Of a DNA stretch of 64,000 bases, positions 31,709 through 42,040 are shown one piece after another. The notes beneath the pieces are model-generated. The model was not told the origin of the DNA and ran no database searches. It was given only the letters and a program-made list of their open reading frames with translations. The first letter of the stretch is position 1; each line of letters starts with the position of its first letter. The stretch spans positions 15,129,382-15,193,381 of the forward strand of contig JABAKD010000001.1 of assembly GCA_012845835.1 (NCBI GenBank). The letters run 5' to 3'. This DNA is from Undaria pinnatifida (lineage: Eukaryota; Sar; Phaeophyceae; Laminariales; Alariaceae). The translations under genes were made by a program, and so were the position numbers.

Positions 31709-32625
31709 ATGGGCGTGGACGAGCTAACGAGTGAGACGTTATTGGCCCTGGATACCATGATTGCGAAATTGACGAAGAATAACTTAGGATACGCCCTTAT
31801 GCCTCTCCAACGCATCTGTGCGCTCCCTGATCCGAGGAGGAAGGAGTTCTCCACTGAACACCTCTCCAACGGCACCTCGCAACTTGAATCGGATGCCGTG
31901 AGCGATGTGAGCCGTATCGCGAAGACTTTCGTGGAGGACACAGCAGTCGCAAAGCGTGGTGGAGTCAACGGCGGCAGCAGCAGCGGCAGCAGCAATCCCG
32001 AAGAGCCACCGCCTAAGAAGCAAAAGGCCATGTCGGATCTTGACGAGATGAGACTCGCACACCTTGCCAAGTCCAAGAACAAGGTCACTAGCAAGGCGTC
32101 GTCGCCTGGGACCGTGAAGAGGCACGCAGTCATCGACCGGCAACTGCGGATGTACTTGGCGGAAGGTCCTCACCCGGAAGAGGATGGCTTGTCGCTTCTC
32201 GGGTTTTGGAAGCGCCGAAGCAAGCTTAGTCCGTGCACGGAGTCAGGCGAGGTTCTACCAGGTTTGCCGCATTTGGCGCTCATTGCTCGCCTTCACCACG
32301 GAGTCGAGTCGACAAGCTGCAGTCAGAGAGAAACTTTTCGGCGTTGGGCTTCTTGATCGGCAACCTGCGTAGCTCCATATTGCCCTTCATGTATGAGCGG
32401 AAGATGTTCCTCAGACTCAACAGGCTGTACATTCCGGAGGTCAAGACCCTCTGCAATGTCCTCGAAACCAACAAGTTGGCAGCGCAGCTCGTTGTAAAGG
32501 GAAGGTCAAAGCCGTGGAGGAGGCAGCAGCTGGAAAGTACATTGTTTTGGCTCTTTTATCAGTTTCAGGCCATGTGCTACCTGTTCTTGATTTGCCTTTT
32601 GTCAAGCTACGAGGAAGCAGAGTGA
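31709..32625 (+). pseudogene. hAT transposase C-terminal dimerisation region
   Basis: Frame 31709-32356 begins MGVDELTSETLLALDTMI and contains a Ser/Gly/Lys-rich linker (GGSSSGSS, KKQKAMSDLDEMRLAHL). It then reads LSLLGFWKRR and LPHLALIARLHHGVEST. The partner frame (32233-32625) continues with KLQSERNFSALGFLIGNLR and YERKMFLRLNRLYIPEV. 'L-x-W-W ... P-x-L-A-x-I-A-R ... S-E-R-x-F-S' is the hATC dimerisation motif. The Ser-Glu-Arg-Asn-Phe-Ser core is intact, although one frameshift splits it from the preceding part. Confidence 0.8.
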
Positions 32626-32639
32626 TTTTTGGTCTCGAC

Positions 32640-33044
32640 TTTGCTTTTCTTTCTAATCCGAGTATCTTTTTTTTTCCTTTTTTCTTTCTGTTCTTTTGTT
32701 GTTTTTAGTTTCTCGTTGTTGATGATGTTGGGCTGTCTCCTCTAGAGCGGTGGCGTACGGAATAGTAACAGTTTCATACGTCGATATCTTGGCCCTTAAG
32801 GCTGCGAGATCGATGCATGAATGAGTCTAGGTCGCATTGGTGTGGGAGATGACGTGGCATCTTGTGCAATTTGTTTTAGTCTTGGTGGATTAACTTGATG
32901 ATGTTCTGTTCCACATCGAACAGTAATGAAAGGTACACTTCCCGAGTATACACTCTGATCTGCTGTATGTACATACGTATAACCTCGTACGCTTCATTGC
33001 GCGTTACGGCGGTGGCTCGCTCCTTTACAGATGAGGACCGTCCA
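32640..33044. other. hAT 3' non-coding region
   Basis: This is a T-rich stretch (32660-32712) followed by anonymous DNA between the transposase end and the right subterminal cluster. No frame of interest is present. Confidence 0.5.
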
Positions 33045-33258
33045 AATATGCAATTACCGCGGAATTTACCGTGAAATCATGTCCCCGTTCCGATGAGTAC
33101 CGTGAAGGTCAGTGACCGCCCAAAAAATCTCAAGCATTACCGTGATGTCTTGTTTCCGTGCCGATGACACCGTGAAGGCCAATTACCGTCCAAACAATCC
33201 CGAGCATTACCGTGACTTATGGTTACCGCGGTACCTGGTCCCAAGATGAAAAAACCCG
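33045..33258 (+). promoter_or_regulatory. hAT right subterminal motif cluster
   Basis: 'ttaccg' or 'accgtga' occurs repeatedly: 'aattaccgcgg', 'tttaccgtgaaatc', 'gtaccgtgaagg', 'cattaccgtgatg', 'acaccgtgaagg', 'aattaccgtcc', 'cattaccgtgac', 'gttaccgcgg'. Larger units, 'cattaccgtga...tccgtNccgatga..accgtgaagg', recur at about a 65-bp spacing. These are candidate transposase-binding sites matching the cluster at the left end. Confidence 0.65.
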
Positions 33259-33275
33259 TCCCGAAGTGAGCCTTG
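33259..33275 (-). repeat. hAT right terminal inverted repeat
   Basis: The sequence tcccgaagtgagccttg is the exact reverse complement of 27329-27345. Confidence 0.9.
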
Positions 33276-34200
33276 AGTATTTCTGCGCAGACTGTGATTG
33301 ATTAATGTCATGGTTGTGCTTCGAGATGCATAATGATACTGTTACGGTAGGGTACACTCTGTTGTCCCACACTTGCGTTCATGTGTGGGGGATAACTTTG
33401 CCTTCTGCCACAGGCTTGTCTTGCTCCAATGTATTCGGTATCTAAGGCAAAAAAGTGAAATTCGTTACACCCTGTCCTCTGCCCCCCTACTCACCATGGC
33501 GCAACGCACCAACCACCTATCCTCATGAGAAAGGCAACGTGCCGTGGGTTTGTGTGGATTAGGAACAATGCGGTTGTTCGTGGTCGTGAATCGGTTGTAC
33601 GCCAAGCCTGTATCGGTAGCCCTCCTATCGTAGGTCAGATGCTCTAGATTTTATATGATTTCACGGGTCCGGTAAATGTTCCAAAAACCATCCATGGTGA
33701 AGCCTGTTGTTTCTGTTCTTCGCATTGGCTGATTCAAATATCAATAAGTCCGCCGAATGTTCAAACTCAGGTAACCTAAACAGCACATTTGATCCTTGCT
33801 TAAACTGGTGTCGGATATATGCACGACGCTGATTTTTGTCGTGGTAACTTTGGTGACAGCTAATCTAAACCTCGCTCGAATGCAACGAAGCAATACATTA
33901 CACGAAAATAACTCTAAAACAACGTAAGTCGGCTCCCACATGCCATAGGGAAAATAATCGATCTCATGTCCCCCAATCAACACCAATATGCCTCTAATGA
34001 TGACGGCAGCGGTGATGATGATGGCAATGGTGATGATAACGATAATGACGATATATTATAATTATGACAATGACCAGAAATGATGATTATGATGAGTTTC
34101 TGATCACGAACTACCTCATAAAACACATTATTCTGCATTATCAACCATTTCACCGCAGTGACGTCATTAGGGGGCACTCATCACTCATCGGTACGCTTCG
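33276..34200. other. Anonymous DNA with a GAT-rich tract
   Basis: Nothing gene-like is seen. A degenerate GAT/GAC-rich simple repeat occupies about 33994-34100. Two short minus-strand frames (33741-33986, 33977-34177) are unremarkable. Confidence 0.45.
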
Positions 34201-34212
34201 TATGGGTTAATT

Positions 34213-34246
34213 AAGGTTAGGGTTAGGGTTAGGGTTAGAGTTAGGG
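34213..34246 (+). repeat. Interstitial TTAGGG telomere-like tract
   Basis: About five TTAGGG units follow one another, one with a single change (TTAGAG). The tract is far too short to be a chromosome end, and ordinary repeats continue on both sides. Confidence 0.85.
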
Positions 34247-34529
34247 ATACTTCCATACATTGTGAAAAAACCATCATTTAGGACATCCGTCGTAGTGTCA
34301 TGTTCTTTTTGTAGTTGGCCGGGAAAAGTTCGCATATATTCATCTGTGATTTATTTTGTTTTTTACCTAAGCGAGAGGTGATGGATATGGTGGTTGTGTT
34401 TTTACCACAAAACTGATATTTCAAACCTGCCTGATATTATGCCTGCAATAATACAGCACCTACCTGGTACGTGAAATCGTTATTTTTTTACGCGTTCATA
34501 CTGGGCAATGGTGGATGATAGGGCAGGAA

Positions 34530-34910
34530 AAACTTGACGAGTTCGACAAGATTCTGAACCTGAGTGCGAATATCCTGTTCGCGAGCTGGTAGGATGCTTG
34601 ATCGCGTTGAACAGGTATAGAGTAGGTAGGTGTGATGAATGCTGGTTTCCATAATTGCAGACGCACATGTCCCAATAAACGTGTACTGTAATACCAACGC
34701 GTGTTGAGAGCTTGGTATGGACTAAACCAAAGCGGAACTGGTTGGACAAAATGTAGCTCGACTCCGAGGTGGGGGAGTTATATCTTGGCTCACTTTTTGG
34801 ATCATGAGATAATAGTTGAAGGCGATGCCCCTATACGATCTTTGGGTTTGAGGACTTTCAATTTTTATTTTGCATAGAATGAGCATTATCATGACAGCTG
34901 TCCCGAGCAG
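34530..34910 (-). repeat. Dispersed repeat T2, copy 2 (inverted)
   Basis: On the minus strand this reproduces 8410-8840 with moderate divergence. Landmarks shared are 'ccgccttcaactatt', 'ctttggtttagtcca', 'accaagctctcaacacgcgt' and 'cagctcgcgaacagg'. It contains no protein-coding signal. It abuts repeat S at about 34920. Confidence 0.65.
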
Positions 34911-34919
34911 GAGGGATGT

Positions 34920-35190
34920 AGGATTCTGTAAGGTTATTGGTGGGGACACAGTGTGCCCCCTGCAGGTCTGCCAATTGAGAAGGTCCTCGGAGAGTGCTCA
35001 CTTTTTTTGCCTTGGTAGAGACGTAGCTTTATTCGATTCCACCAGAGCCCCGGATGGCTTCTGAGACCGGAGGCACGTGCGGCCGATCTATTTCCTAACT
35101 TTCCCGAATATAAAAAGCCAACCTTATGATGCGAAACCCATCCAAATGATCTCAAATTCATATAATTACAGGCCTTTCGAGGCCGTATCT
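34920..35190 (+). repeat. Dispersed repeat S, copy 1
   Basis: The stretch from 'ttattggtggggacacag' through 'gtgccccctgcaggtctgcc', 'agaccggaggcacgtg' and 'gaaacccatccaaa' to the palindrome 'ggcctttcgaggcc' and 'gtatcttaaca' is repeated in the same orientation at 49570-49850. Sequence agreement is high. It does not look coding. Confidence 0.85.
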
Positions 35191-35208
35191 TAACACTAGC
35201 CCAACCTG

Positions 35209-35775
35209 ATGAGCCGCGTATACGGAAATATGGGAGATTCGGGGAAACTCCGGTTCTACGAACTAGGCCATGAATTGAATATCCAACTTCTTATAAGCCA
35301 ATCTCACACCTCTAACGGTCTGGCTATGGAGCCAGGAACACGCGAAAAAAAACACTTGAGAGGAACGCAGACCCTACAACAAGGCAAAAGTCACCCATCA
35401 AGAACCTGCCGCGTGCCGTCGGTGTGGCGGGGGGGGCAAAAAAGGCTCTGGAATCTGCCGAATACCGCCGGTGTGGCGGGGGGAGGCAGGAAAGGCTCTA
35501 CGGTTAAACAATCACAGAAAAAACACTATGGCGGGGCAAGCCCTCGTCGATATGGAGCGGAACACAGGCGCTATTACAAGGGAGATGTCATGCGAAAAAC
35601 ATCCCGCGGGCCATCGGCATGGCGGGGAGTTCAACGAGGAAACGACGAATACCCGGGATGGAAGGTGGTCGCACCTACAGCCTCGCGAGGGGGGGAAGTT
35701 TTTGGCCGAAAAACACAAAGTAGAACAAATACAACACACAGAAATAAAAAAGGTTACACACGGCCCCGTGCATAG
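35209..35775 (+). CDS. Uncharacterised 188-codon basic ORF
   Basis: This intact frame starts MSRVYGNMGDSGKLRFYELG. After residue 60 it becomes strongly basic and rich in Arg, Lys, Gly and Gln, with two related segments around SVWRGGQKRLWN and GVAGGGRKGST that reflect a 49-bp imperfect DNA duplication (35416 and 35465). No domain, membrane segment or signal is recognisable. Composition and internal duplication suggest non-genic origin, but the frame is open over its full length. I cannot assign a role. Confidence 0.25.
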   Translation: MSRVYGNMGDSGKLRFYELGHELNIQLLISQSHTSNGLAMEPGTREKKHLRGTQTLQQGKSHPSRTCRVPSVWRGGQKRLWNLPNTAGVAGGGRKGSTVKQSQKKHYGGASPRRYGAEHRRYYKGDVMRKTSRGPSAWRGVQRGNDEYPGWKVVAPTASRGGEVFGRKTQSRTNTTHRNKKGYTRPRA

Positions 35776-36119
35776 CCCTGTACAACGTCACGCGCGAACA
35801 GGGTACCCTGGTCGCCCCCCGGCTCTGGGCTGAGTAGGGCGTCGGCAGGGCGAAATTGAACAATCACGAAAAAGCGACAGCCCTGCGCCTCAGATAGCGG
35901 CGTTTTACCCAAGCCCTGGCCCGGCACTGCGCAGGAGGCTCGGCGGGACAAAAATAAACAACAAGGAAAGAACCGCCCCAAAACCCGACGAAGACTCTCC
36001 GGACACTACAAACAACCCAAAGACAAAGACTCAGACCTCATAACTACATAAAATGAAGGACTATCGAGGAGCAGTGGCGGCTTGAAAGTCAACTGGCCAC
36101 GGCCGCACCTCGCAATTCG
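35776..36119. other. Anonymous DNA
   Basis: No feature is recognised between the basic frame and the end of the minus-strand gypsy element. I could not find an LTR here by comparison with sequence near 43.7 kb. Confidence 0.4.
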
Positions 36120-36640
36120 TCTACGTTACAATTGGTTCCCCGAGGAAACGCACAGACGATGTGAACTTGCATGCACCAAGAGCCTCGTACGGCTCCCGTC
36201 GAAGTCGTGTAGCGCGCCGGGGGAAGAGGACGTTTGATCGGTCCCGGGTCGTCCAGAAATAAGACCAGATATACCTTGTCCTCGGTACTGCTCGCGCTGA
36301 TTTTTCCAAGCCATCATAACCCATCTTGTCCCTTGTACCAAACGTGGGCTCCCTTAGGAAGTACTGTGCTGTGGTAGCGACGGAGCCAATCGGCGCGGGG
36401 AACACAGGCGTAGCCCGGCGCTAGGAAACATTCCCCGTTGTTGCGGAAGAGCTCGCGCTGTGCCTTCCCGATCCGCACTCGGCGGTGGAGGCGGTTGGGT
36501 TGGCGGTGCTGGTCCGGGATTCCGGCTCAATAACGCAAGATGTGGCAGCGGGATAGGTGGAGGTCCATTTTCCGCTCCCAGGAAGGTTCGGAGAATCGCG
36601 CCCAATGTGTCTTGTATAGCACCGCACTGACGCCATCTCA
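36120..36640 (-). pseudogene. Gypsy-2 C-terminal tail, frameshifted
   Basis: Minus-strand frames 36421-36636, 36354-36641 and 36121-36405 together carry a conserved-looking tail downstream of the integrase. The recognisable order is a Trp/His segment, an Arg-rich segment, and an Asp-Gly/Leu-Val-Arg-Phe-Leu-like strand. At least two frame changes are needed to read it. It is identified mainly by its position after the integrase and by general resemblance to the tails of other gypsy elements. Confidence 0.4.
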
Positions 36641-38000
36641 ACCCCGTACCGACTGATGACCGGTGATCTGCTTCACCTCCAGCCGTTCGAGGCGCGTATA
36701 AACGTCGTCTTGAGTGACGTGGTACAGCGGGGACTTCTTTGAAAAATTGTTGAGCACGTTCTGTGTCAGACCTGCCGGTAGGTATTTGGGCATGTGCCCG
36801 CTGTCGTCGGAGGTGGCGCAGCCTTTGCAGCGCTCGATGGCCAAACGTCGACGAGCGTCCGAACCGGGCAGGTCGGAAGGGAGATCCAAATAGAGGAGGT
36901 TGCTCCCGAGCGGTTAAACGTCCGGGATCTCGGCGGCGGAGTAGGGACCGACTGGCAGGATCTTGTACGGGCGCGTCCAGTTAAGCGCGAGTTTGGCCTT
37001 TAGTTCCTTGGCGTCGGTGTCCGCCTTCACACCCTGGCAGATGGTAGAGGCAGAACTGTGCACCCGTACCCAACCACCCGTTGTGAAATTACGTGTGGCC
37101 GCAGCCCGTCGGCGAGGGCGGAGTCTCTGCGGTAAACACGAGAAACGGTGAGGGCGTGGTGTGCGCGGACAATGTCGTTCGCGCGCTTTTGCCGGTCGGT
37201 GACCAAGTCGCAATAGGCCAGGTGATCGTGGGCTAGACTCTGGTGTCCCTCTACGCCAGTGCGGTCAAAACCCGTCAGGGGGAGCCATGGGAGTCTGCCC
37301 ATGTAAACGTTGTTATGCGCCAAACCCGTCGTCGCGGTGGCTAACGTTTTGAAAGCGAATTCGACGTGAGGCGGATGCAAGTCCCAATCGTCTTGTCGAT
37401 CGTTGACGACCGTAGCCGGCATTTGGGCGATAGCGTTGTTTACCCGCTCAATGCCCCCGTTACAGTTGGGGTGACAGGAGCTTGTAGCAAGCTTGTGCCC
37501 ACCCAACAGCTGATATAGAGCTTGTGAAAGGTTGGAGCAGAACTGCAGTCCGTTGTCCTAGAGTATGGTGCGCGGGCACCCCCACAAGGGGATGTATTGG
37601 TTCACCAGGATATTGGCTGTACTCCCCGCAGCGCACTTAGCGGCAGTGACTGGGAACATGTCGGCCTGACGGCTGAACTGATCGGTGAACAGCAGGATTT
37701 AGGTGTTGCCACTTGCTGTAACCGAAAGGGGCCGCAGTAGTCAACACTGACGGCGACACCTGGACCTTCCGTTAGAGGTATTGAGATGATGGGCCAGCGG
37801 GCAGTCAGCCGGGGGGGGTTCCGTGCTTGGCACTTCAAACAGTGGCGAAGCCACCACCGGGTGCACACGTTCATAACAATTCACCAGTAACACCGCTCCA
37901 GCATGCGCAACGTGCGCGTGGCGCCAAGGTGACAAGAGGCCGTCGAGTGACAAGCTCAAATGATCCAAGAGCGCATGAGCAGGGGAACTCAGATGCAAAC
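36641..38000 (-). pseudogene. Gypsy-2 integrase, nearly full but broken
   Basis: On the minus strand, frame 37602-37874 starts MNVCTRWWLRHCLKCQARN, the end of the zinc-binding domain (Cys-x2-Cys). It continues PRLTARWPIISIPL and VAVSVDYCGPF, with the first catalytic Asp in VDY. After a frameshift, LVNQYIPLWGCP and then TIL, a TAG stop (37559-37561) and DNGLQFCS give the second Asp. Frame 37027-37506 then gives NGGIERVNNAIAQM with the catalytic Glu and DDWDLHPPHVEFAFKTLATA. Frame 36638-36889 reads MDLPSDLPGSDARRRLAIER and DDVYTRLERLEVKQITGHQS, the C-terminal part. All three acidic residues survive, but the stop and the frameshifts make it non-functional. Confidence 0.8.
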
Positions 38001-39300
38001 ATGGTCGTCGTTTAGCAAACAAGAAGTTCACCCCACAGAGTTGGGTTTGTCAGACCTTGTGGGCGCCAAAACGTCGGGCGGCAGGACGGATGGCCGGCCG
38101 ATAGAGACGTTACGAATCATGGCGTGGAACGTCGGCTCAGCGTGCCCCTCTCGCTTCCAATCGGCATGTGAAAAATGCGCGACGGAATCAGCGAACCGCA
38201 ATTCCGCAGCGTCGCCGAGGGCGTGCGAACTTGTATGTGCAGTCGACGTGTCTCCAGGAGAAGGCAAGAGCCGTAAGAGACAAGTTCCCATGTAGGCTCT
38301 GCGTGGTCGCGGTCGGACGGTAGTGGCAACGTGCGGACCAGCGAGTCGGCACGAGTGGGGGTCGCGGCGGCGGACGGAGCCGGCCGCGGCCGTGGGGCTC
38401 GCGTCGGGGTTATACCTCGTCTGGAAGATGACCGGGGGGCCTCGCCGGGCCCGAATCCACAATCAGCAGCGGGGGTGGATTACCCGTTGCTGTCGTAGTT
38501 CGTCGGCGTGTCGTCGACGACAGAGGGGCTGGAGTGCCAAGCAAGGCTGAGTCGGACACAGTTGAACTGGTGGTGGCATAGGGGGCCGTCTCTAGTGTAG
38601 AACTCCGGGATAGATAATTCAGCTGTGCTATGGGCGTCGCTGCAGTCAAGGCGTCTGCGGAGCCCGTGCCGCCCTCGATGGGTATGGCCAAAACCGAAGC
38701 GAAACCGATGTCAGCGGCCGGCGAAATCGACCCGCGGCCGGTACAGCCTTCGGTAGTGGCGATGGAGGCAGAAAACGAGCGACGAATCTCCCCGGGGAAG
38801 CAGAAAGGCCGCCAATCCTTACACATGGCTCGTGTGTGCGAAAATCGTGAAATGCGGTAGAGGTGAAAGGAGCCCACCCAAGGTAGCATGTTCAGTGCGG
38901 GACACGAGCCCACCCAGGACAGTGCTTTCGGCGATGGGTTCGAGTCCACCGAAAGCAGTGCTTTCGGTGTGGGGCACGAGCCCACCCAAGACATTGCTTT
39001 CGGCGAGGGGCGCGAGTTCACCCAAACCGACCCCTGGGATCGGCGAGAAGGACCGCGCAGCCCGCGTGTCCGTAGGAGGTAGATACTGCTATCTCCAACG
39101 AGGTTGGGGCTTGTCAACCCCACGGGGTTGAAGTTTGTCAAGCCACTGCCGTCGTACTCCGTAGCAGGCTGTGGAAAACGGGCCGTAAAAATTGGCGATT
39201 CCGTTGGCGCTTCATTTGGTTTTCTCGAGCGTGCAACCAAACGCGGTGACGACCTCAAGCTACTGCTGGATTCGTGCATTGAGATTCCCCACTTTGCCAA
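38001..39300 (-). pseudogene. Gypsy-2 internal region, unassigned, with 12-residue repeats
   Basis: A 296-codon minus-strand frame (38410-39300) and neighbouring frames bridge the integrase and the gag-like part. In a complete element RT and RNase H should lie here. I see no Tyr-x-Asp-Asp or LPQG-type motif. The frame includes a 36-bp tandem repeat (38878-39020) coding for near-copies of PSPKALSWVGSC, and an Ala/Thr/Ser-rich stretch. It may be a spacer domain or a rearranged segment. Confidence 0.35.
38878..39020 (-). repeat. 36-bp in-frame tandem repeat (about four units)
   Basis: Plus-strand units begin 'gagcccacccaggacagtgc', 'gagtccaccgaaagcagtgc', 'gagcccacccaagacattgc' and 'gagttcacccaaacc' at 36-bp spacing. 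On the minus strand each encodes a 12-residue unit close to P-x-P-K-A-L-S-W-V-G-S-C. Confidence 0.85.
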
Positions 39301-40260
39301 TGCTCTCCTGTGTCTTGCGGCCGCAGGATATGCGAAACTTCGTTCCGCACAGTACCCTCGGAGACGTTTGGGAGCCCAAAATGCTGCCGGTCCCCAAATC
39401 TAGATGATTGCAGCGCCTCTCTGAGTCGAGCGTTGCTCGACTGATATACGCGATTTTCATAGTGACCGAAAAGTCGTCCAGCGTCACAATATCCTCGACG
39501 AAACTGGGGCCGTGTTCTGACAGCGCAACGTCAGGGCCGACGCCAGAAGCTATCTCCAACCCTCCACGGCTTTCAAGTCGCCAGCGCGCCCAAGAAATGG
39601 GTCGGAAACGCCGAAAGGGACGCTTTGCGAGCGCTGGCCTTTGTTACGTCCCGGCCGCGGCGTGGACGAGATTTCTTGGTTCTTGCATTTGCAATGCAGG
39701 TGCGGAACCGACTAGGGGAGGCCGGGGGCGCCGACCCCGTCTCATTGTCGTGAATAGCTTCGCGAACGGCAGAAAGTGCCTCACCAAGCAAGTGTTTCCT
39801 CTCCCCAATCGATGGACATTTGCGGGTCTGCATTGTTCCCTTCTGGGAACACCAATCCTAGGCTCTTTGGGACTGTAATGTCCCCTTGCGGGAGCACCAG
39901 GCCTTGGGAGCAAGATGCGAGTCTGAACCCGTGGTTTCTCGCCTCGGGTCCACCCCACTCGCTGGCGGAAACTCGTAAGAAACCGCCCTCGCTGCACCCG
40001 AAAAAGAGTCCAACACCGACGTTGCCAACCCGTCGGTAGCTTCGCTGGATATTTGTGTCTGCAATTTCCCCCTCTGGGAACACCAGTCCTCGGCTGTTTG
40101 GGCCTGTAGTGTCCCCCTCAGGAACACCAGGCCTCAGGACGACAACGCGAGTCCGAACCCACAGTTTCTCGCGTCGTGGCCCCTTTGCTCGTTTGCGTAT
40201 AATCGCAAAAAAAACTGCTCGAGCTGCGCCCGAAGCTCAAGGCCTCTGAGCTGTTTCTGC
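39301..40260 (-). pseudogene. Gypsy-2 possible protease/linker region with 231-bp tandem duplication
   Basis: Minus-strand frame 39260-39559 contains TLDDFSVTMKIAYISRATLD, which has the beta-strand pattern seen around retroelement proteases, but no Asp-Ser/Thr-Gly could be found. Next to it, 39815-40045 and 40046-40260 are two diverged copies of one unit. 'ctgggaacaccaatcctagg' and 'ctgggaacaccagtcctcgg' lie 231 bp apart, and 'ccaggcct', 'gcgagtc.gaaccc' and 'tttctcgc' recur in step. 231 bp is 77 codons, so the duplication would be in frame if coding. Confidence 0.35.
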
Positions 40261-40264
40261 TTGA

Positions 40265-41527
40265 CTAGAGGCGCGATTCCTCCGTAAATTTACGGAAGCA
40301 GCGTCTAGCTGATAAGGCTGGAGGCCGTGGCGTCACCACTGGCCCGTCGCGCAGTGTCGGATCTTCTTCCTCTGCCACTGGGGCAGACGTAGCCTGAAAC
40401 GCGTGGGTTAGCGTGTTAAAAGACGAGGCAGGGTTCGTAGACCCTGTGGGCGTCTTCTGAAGCGGGGCTCGGGCAAGTGGCAATAACAGGTTTACCCGAG
40501 GAGGCTCTTTTCCGTTATGCCTCTTTGAGAAGGGAGACGAGGTAGCTAATCTTGTCGACCCCTCCATGATGGAAAAAAGAACAGAGCACCCGCTGTTATC
40601 GCGAGCAAGCACCAGATCGAGCCTCGCAAATGATCTCGGTGTTTTAGTGTTGGCATTCCCACATATAAAAACCGACCGCCACCTGGCGATCAGAAAAAGT
40701 GTTTGAGGGTTAACCGTCCAACACCTCAAACCGACTGCCACCGCCTGGTCAAGGAAAGGGGAAGATGAACATGTTCGCGTAAAAAGACGACGTGCCGTGA
40801 CCCCAGCTATATAATGTTGAGCGACGCGTGCGTGGGGGGGAGCGTGCAAAGTGCAGGCTCCCGTGCCATGGTTTATGGGGGCGGCATTTGGAGCGCGTAC
40901 CATCATTGACGAGCTTATGCTGTGATTGAGGGCAACGGCGCTGGAAACGTCGTTTCGGTCGCCGAACTCAGACCATGACCGAGGGAAACGTCGCTGGAAG
41001 CGCGCGTTCTCGCTGTCGAAAAAAACCAATACAATATTACCTGGCTGGAGGAAACCAAGCTCGAAGCGTAAGCTCCCGCCGCCGGTACTGCGCCGTGAGA
41101 ATGGTCCGTAGACGGGGTAGGAGCCCGTGGGTTCTTGACAGAGGCAATCTGTGCTGCATTACTGGACAGGCTAGCAACAGAACACGACCATCTTCCAAAA
41201 TAAACGAGGTGCCCCCAACAGTGTTGTCGGTGGTGCCGTATTGCCGTCGAGCTGTCGATTGCCGGTACGGAATGTGCCAGGCTAGCGTGCGTGAGTATTT
41301 CCCCCCGGGCCAAGGGCGACTCAAAAGCGCATTCGAGGAGCAAGAGCGGGGGAAGAGGAGGCGGGCGAGCGCGGATACCACGTGCATGTGGTATCGTTGT
41401 GACAGTTTACCTGGCCCTGATCCTGGTGGTACCCTCGCGATTGACCTGAAAGGTGGCGACGATTTTTCTCGTGGTTGTTCATGCCAGAAGATTTGTCGTC
41501 TCGGCGGTAGCAGACTATGCGCGTTTG
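40265..41527 (-). other. Gypsy-2 internal region, two long minus-strand frames
   Basis: Frames 40265-41029 (254 codons) and 41037-41531 (164 codons) are open on the minus strand, the same orientation as the rest of the element. The first ends with APVAEEEDPTLRDGP and a charged helix-like segment, RRCFRKFTEESRL. Neither contains a recognised enzymatic motif. They are probably decayed element sequence rather than host genes. Confidence 0.35.
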
Positions 41528-42040
41528 TCAACGTTGGTGTGCATCATCGTCGCCACGTTGGCCAAGTTCAGGGTTCAAGCAGCCACTCGCAGTAATGAAA
41601 GGATGCCTACAATGCTTGACGGAATGGTTGTCTTCGTGGCAGTTGAGGCAAAGCCCGCGGTTTTCTCCGAGGGCATCAGCGCGAGGTGAAAGGAGGCCGC
41701 TCCAAAGGGGAGGGTCGTCTGTCTTAAACGAGGCATTAACCGCGAAACCTTTTGCATAATGATGCTTTTCTAGTGGCCAGCAGTTCGATATATGGTCAAA
41801 CAAAGAGTCAGATGAATCATCGATGGACATGACAGTTGAATTATGGCTCGATCCCGTCTGCCACAAAAGCGACTGGGACGGCACTCGGCGCTGGCCGCGC
41901 CCATGATAGGCGGGCCGGGACCCCGACGGGGCGGATGACCGCGTTCCCGTCGAAGAAACAGAGAGAGAAAAACAATGTTTCGCCGTTGACAGCACGTGTC
42001 TTATTGTGCGCTTAGTCACTATAAGCCCGCCACAAAGCAT
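41528..42040 (-). pseudogene. Gypsy-2 Gag, nucleocapsid zinc knuckle
   Basis: This minus-strand frame contains GSRPAYHGRGQRRVPSQS, a basic Gly/Arg/Ser segment, then SFKTDDPPLWSGLLSPRA and CLNCHEDNHSVKHCRHPF. Cys-x2-Cys-x4-His-x4-Cys is a perfect retroviral-type zinc knuckle, used by Gag proteins to package element RNA. It is followed by ITASGCLNPELGQRGDDDAH. The knuckle ligands are all present. The frame is the best preserved part of this element. Upstream on the same strand is the Gag matrix/capsid-like portion (42250-43624). Confidence 0.75.

Larger units (their letters stand above)
27329..33275 (+). mobile_element. hAT-family DNA transposon, complete ends, inactive
   Basis: A perfect 17-bp terminal inverted repeat, caaggctcacttcggga at 27329-27345 and its reverse complement at 33259-33275, bounds a 5,947-bp element whose inside carries hAT transposase pieces in the right order on the plus strand. 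The bases outside the ends are 'atgatttt' (left) and 'agtatttc' (right). They agree at five of eight positions, as would an old 8-bp target duplication, but this is weak. Both subterminal regions are packed with short 'ccgtga' and 'cccgt' type motifs. A G-tract element (copy C) lies inside. The transposase gene has a nonsense codon and frameshifts. Confidence 0.85.
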
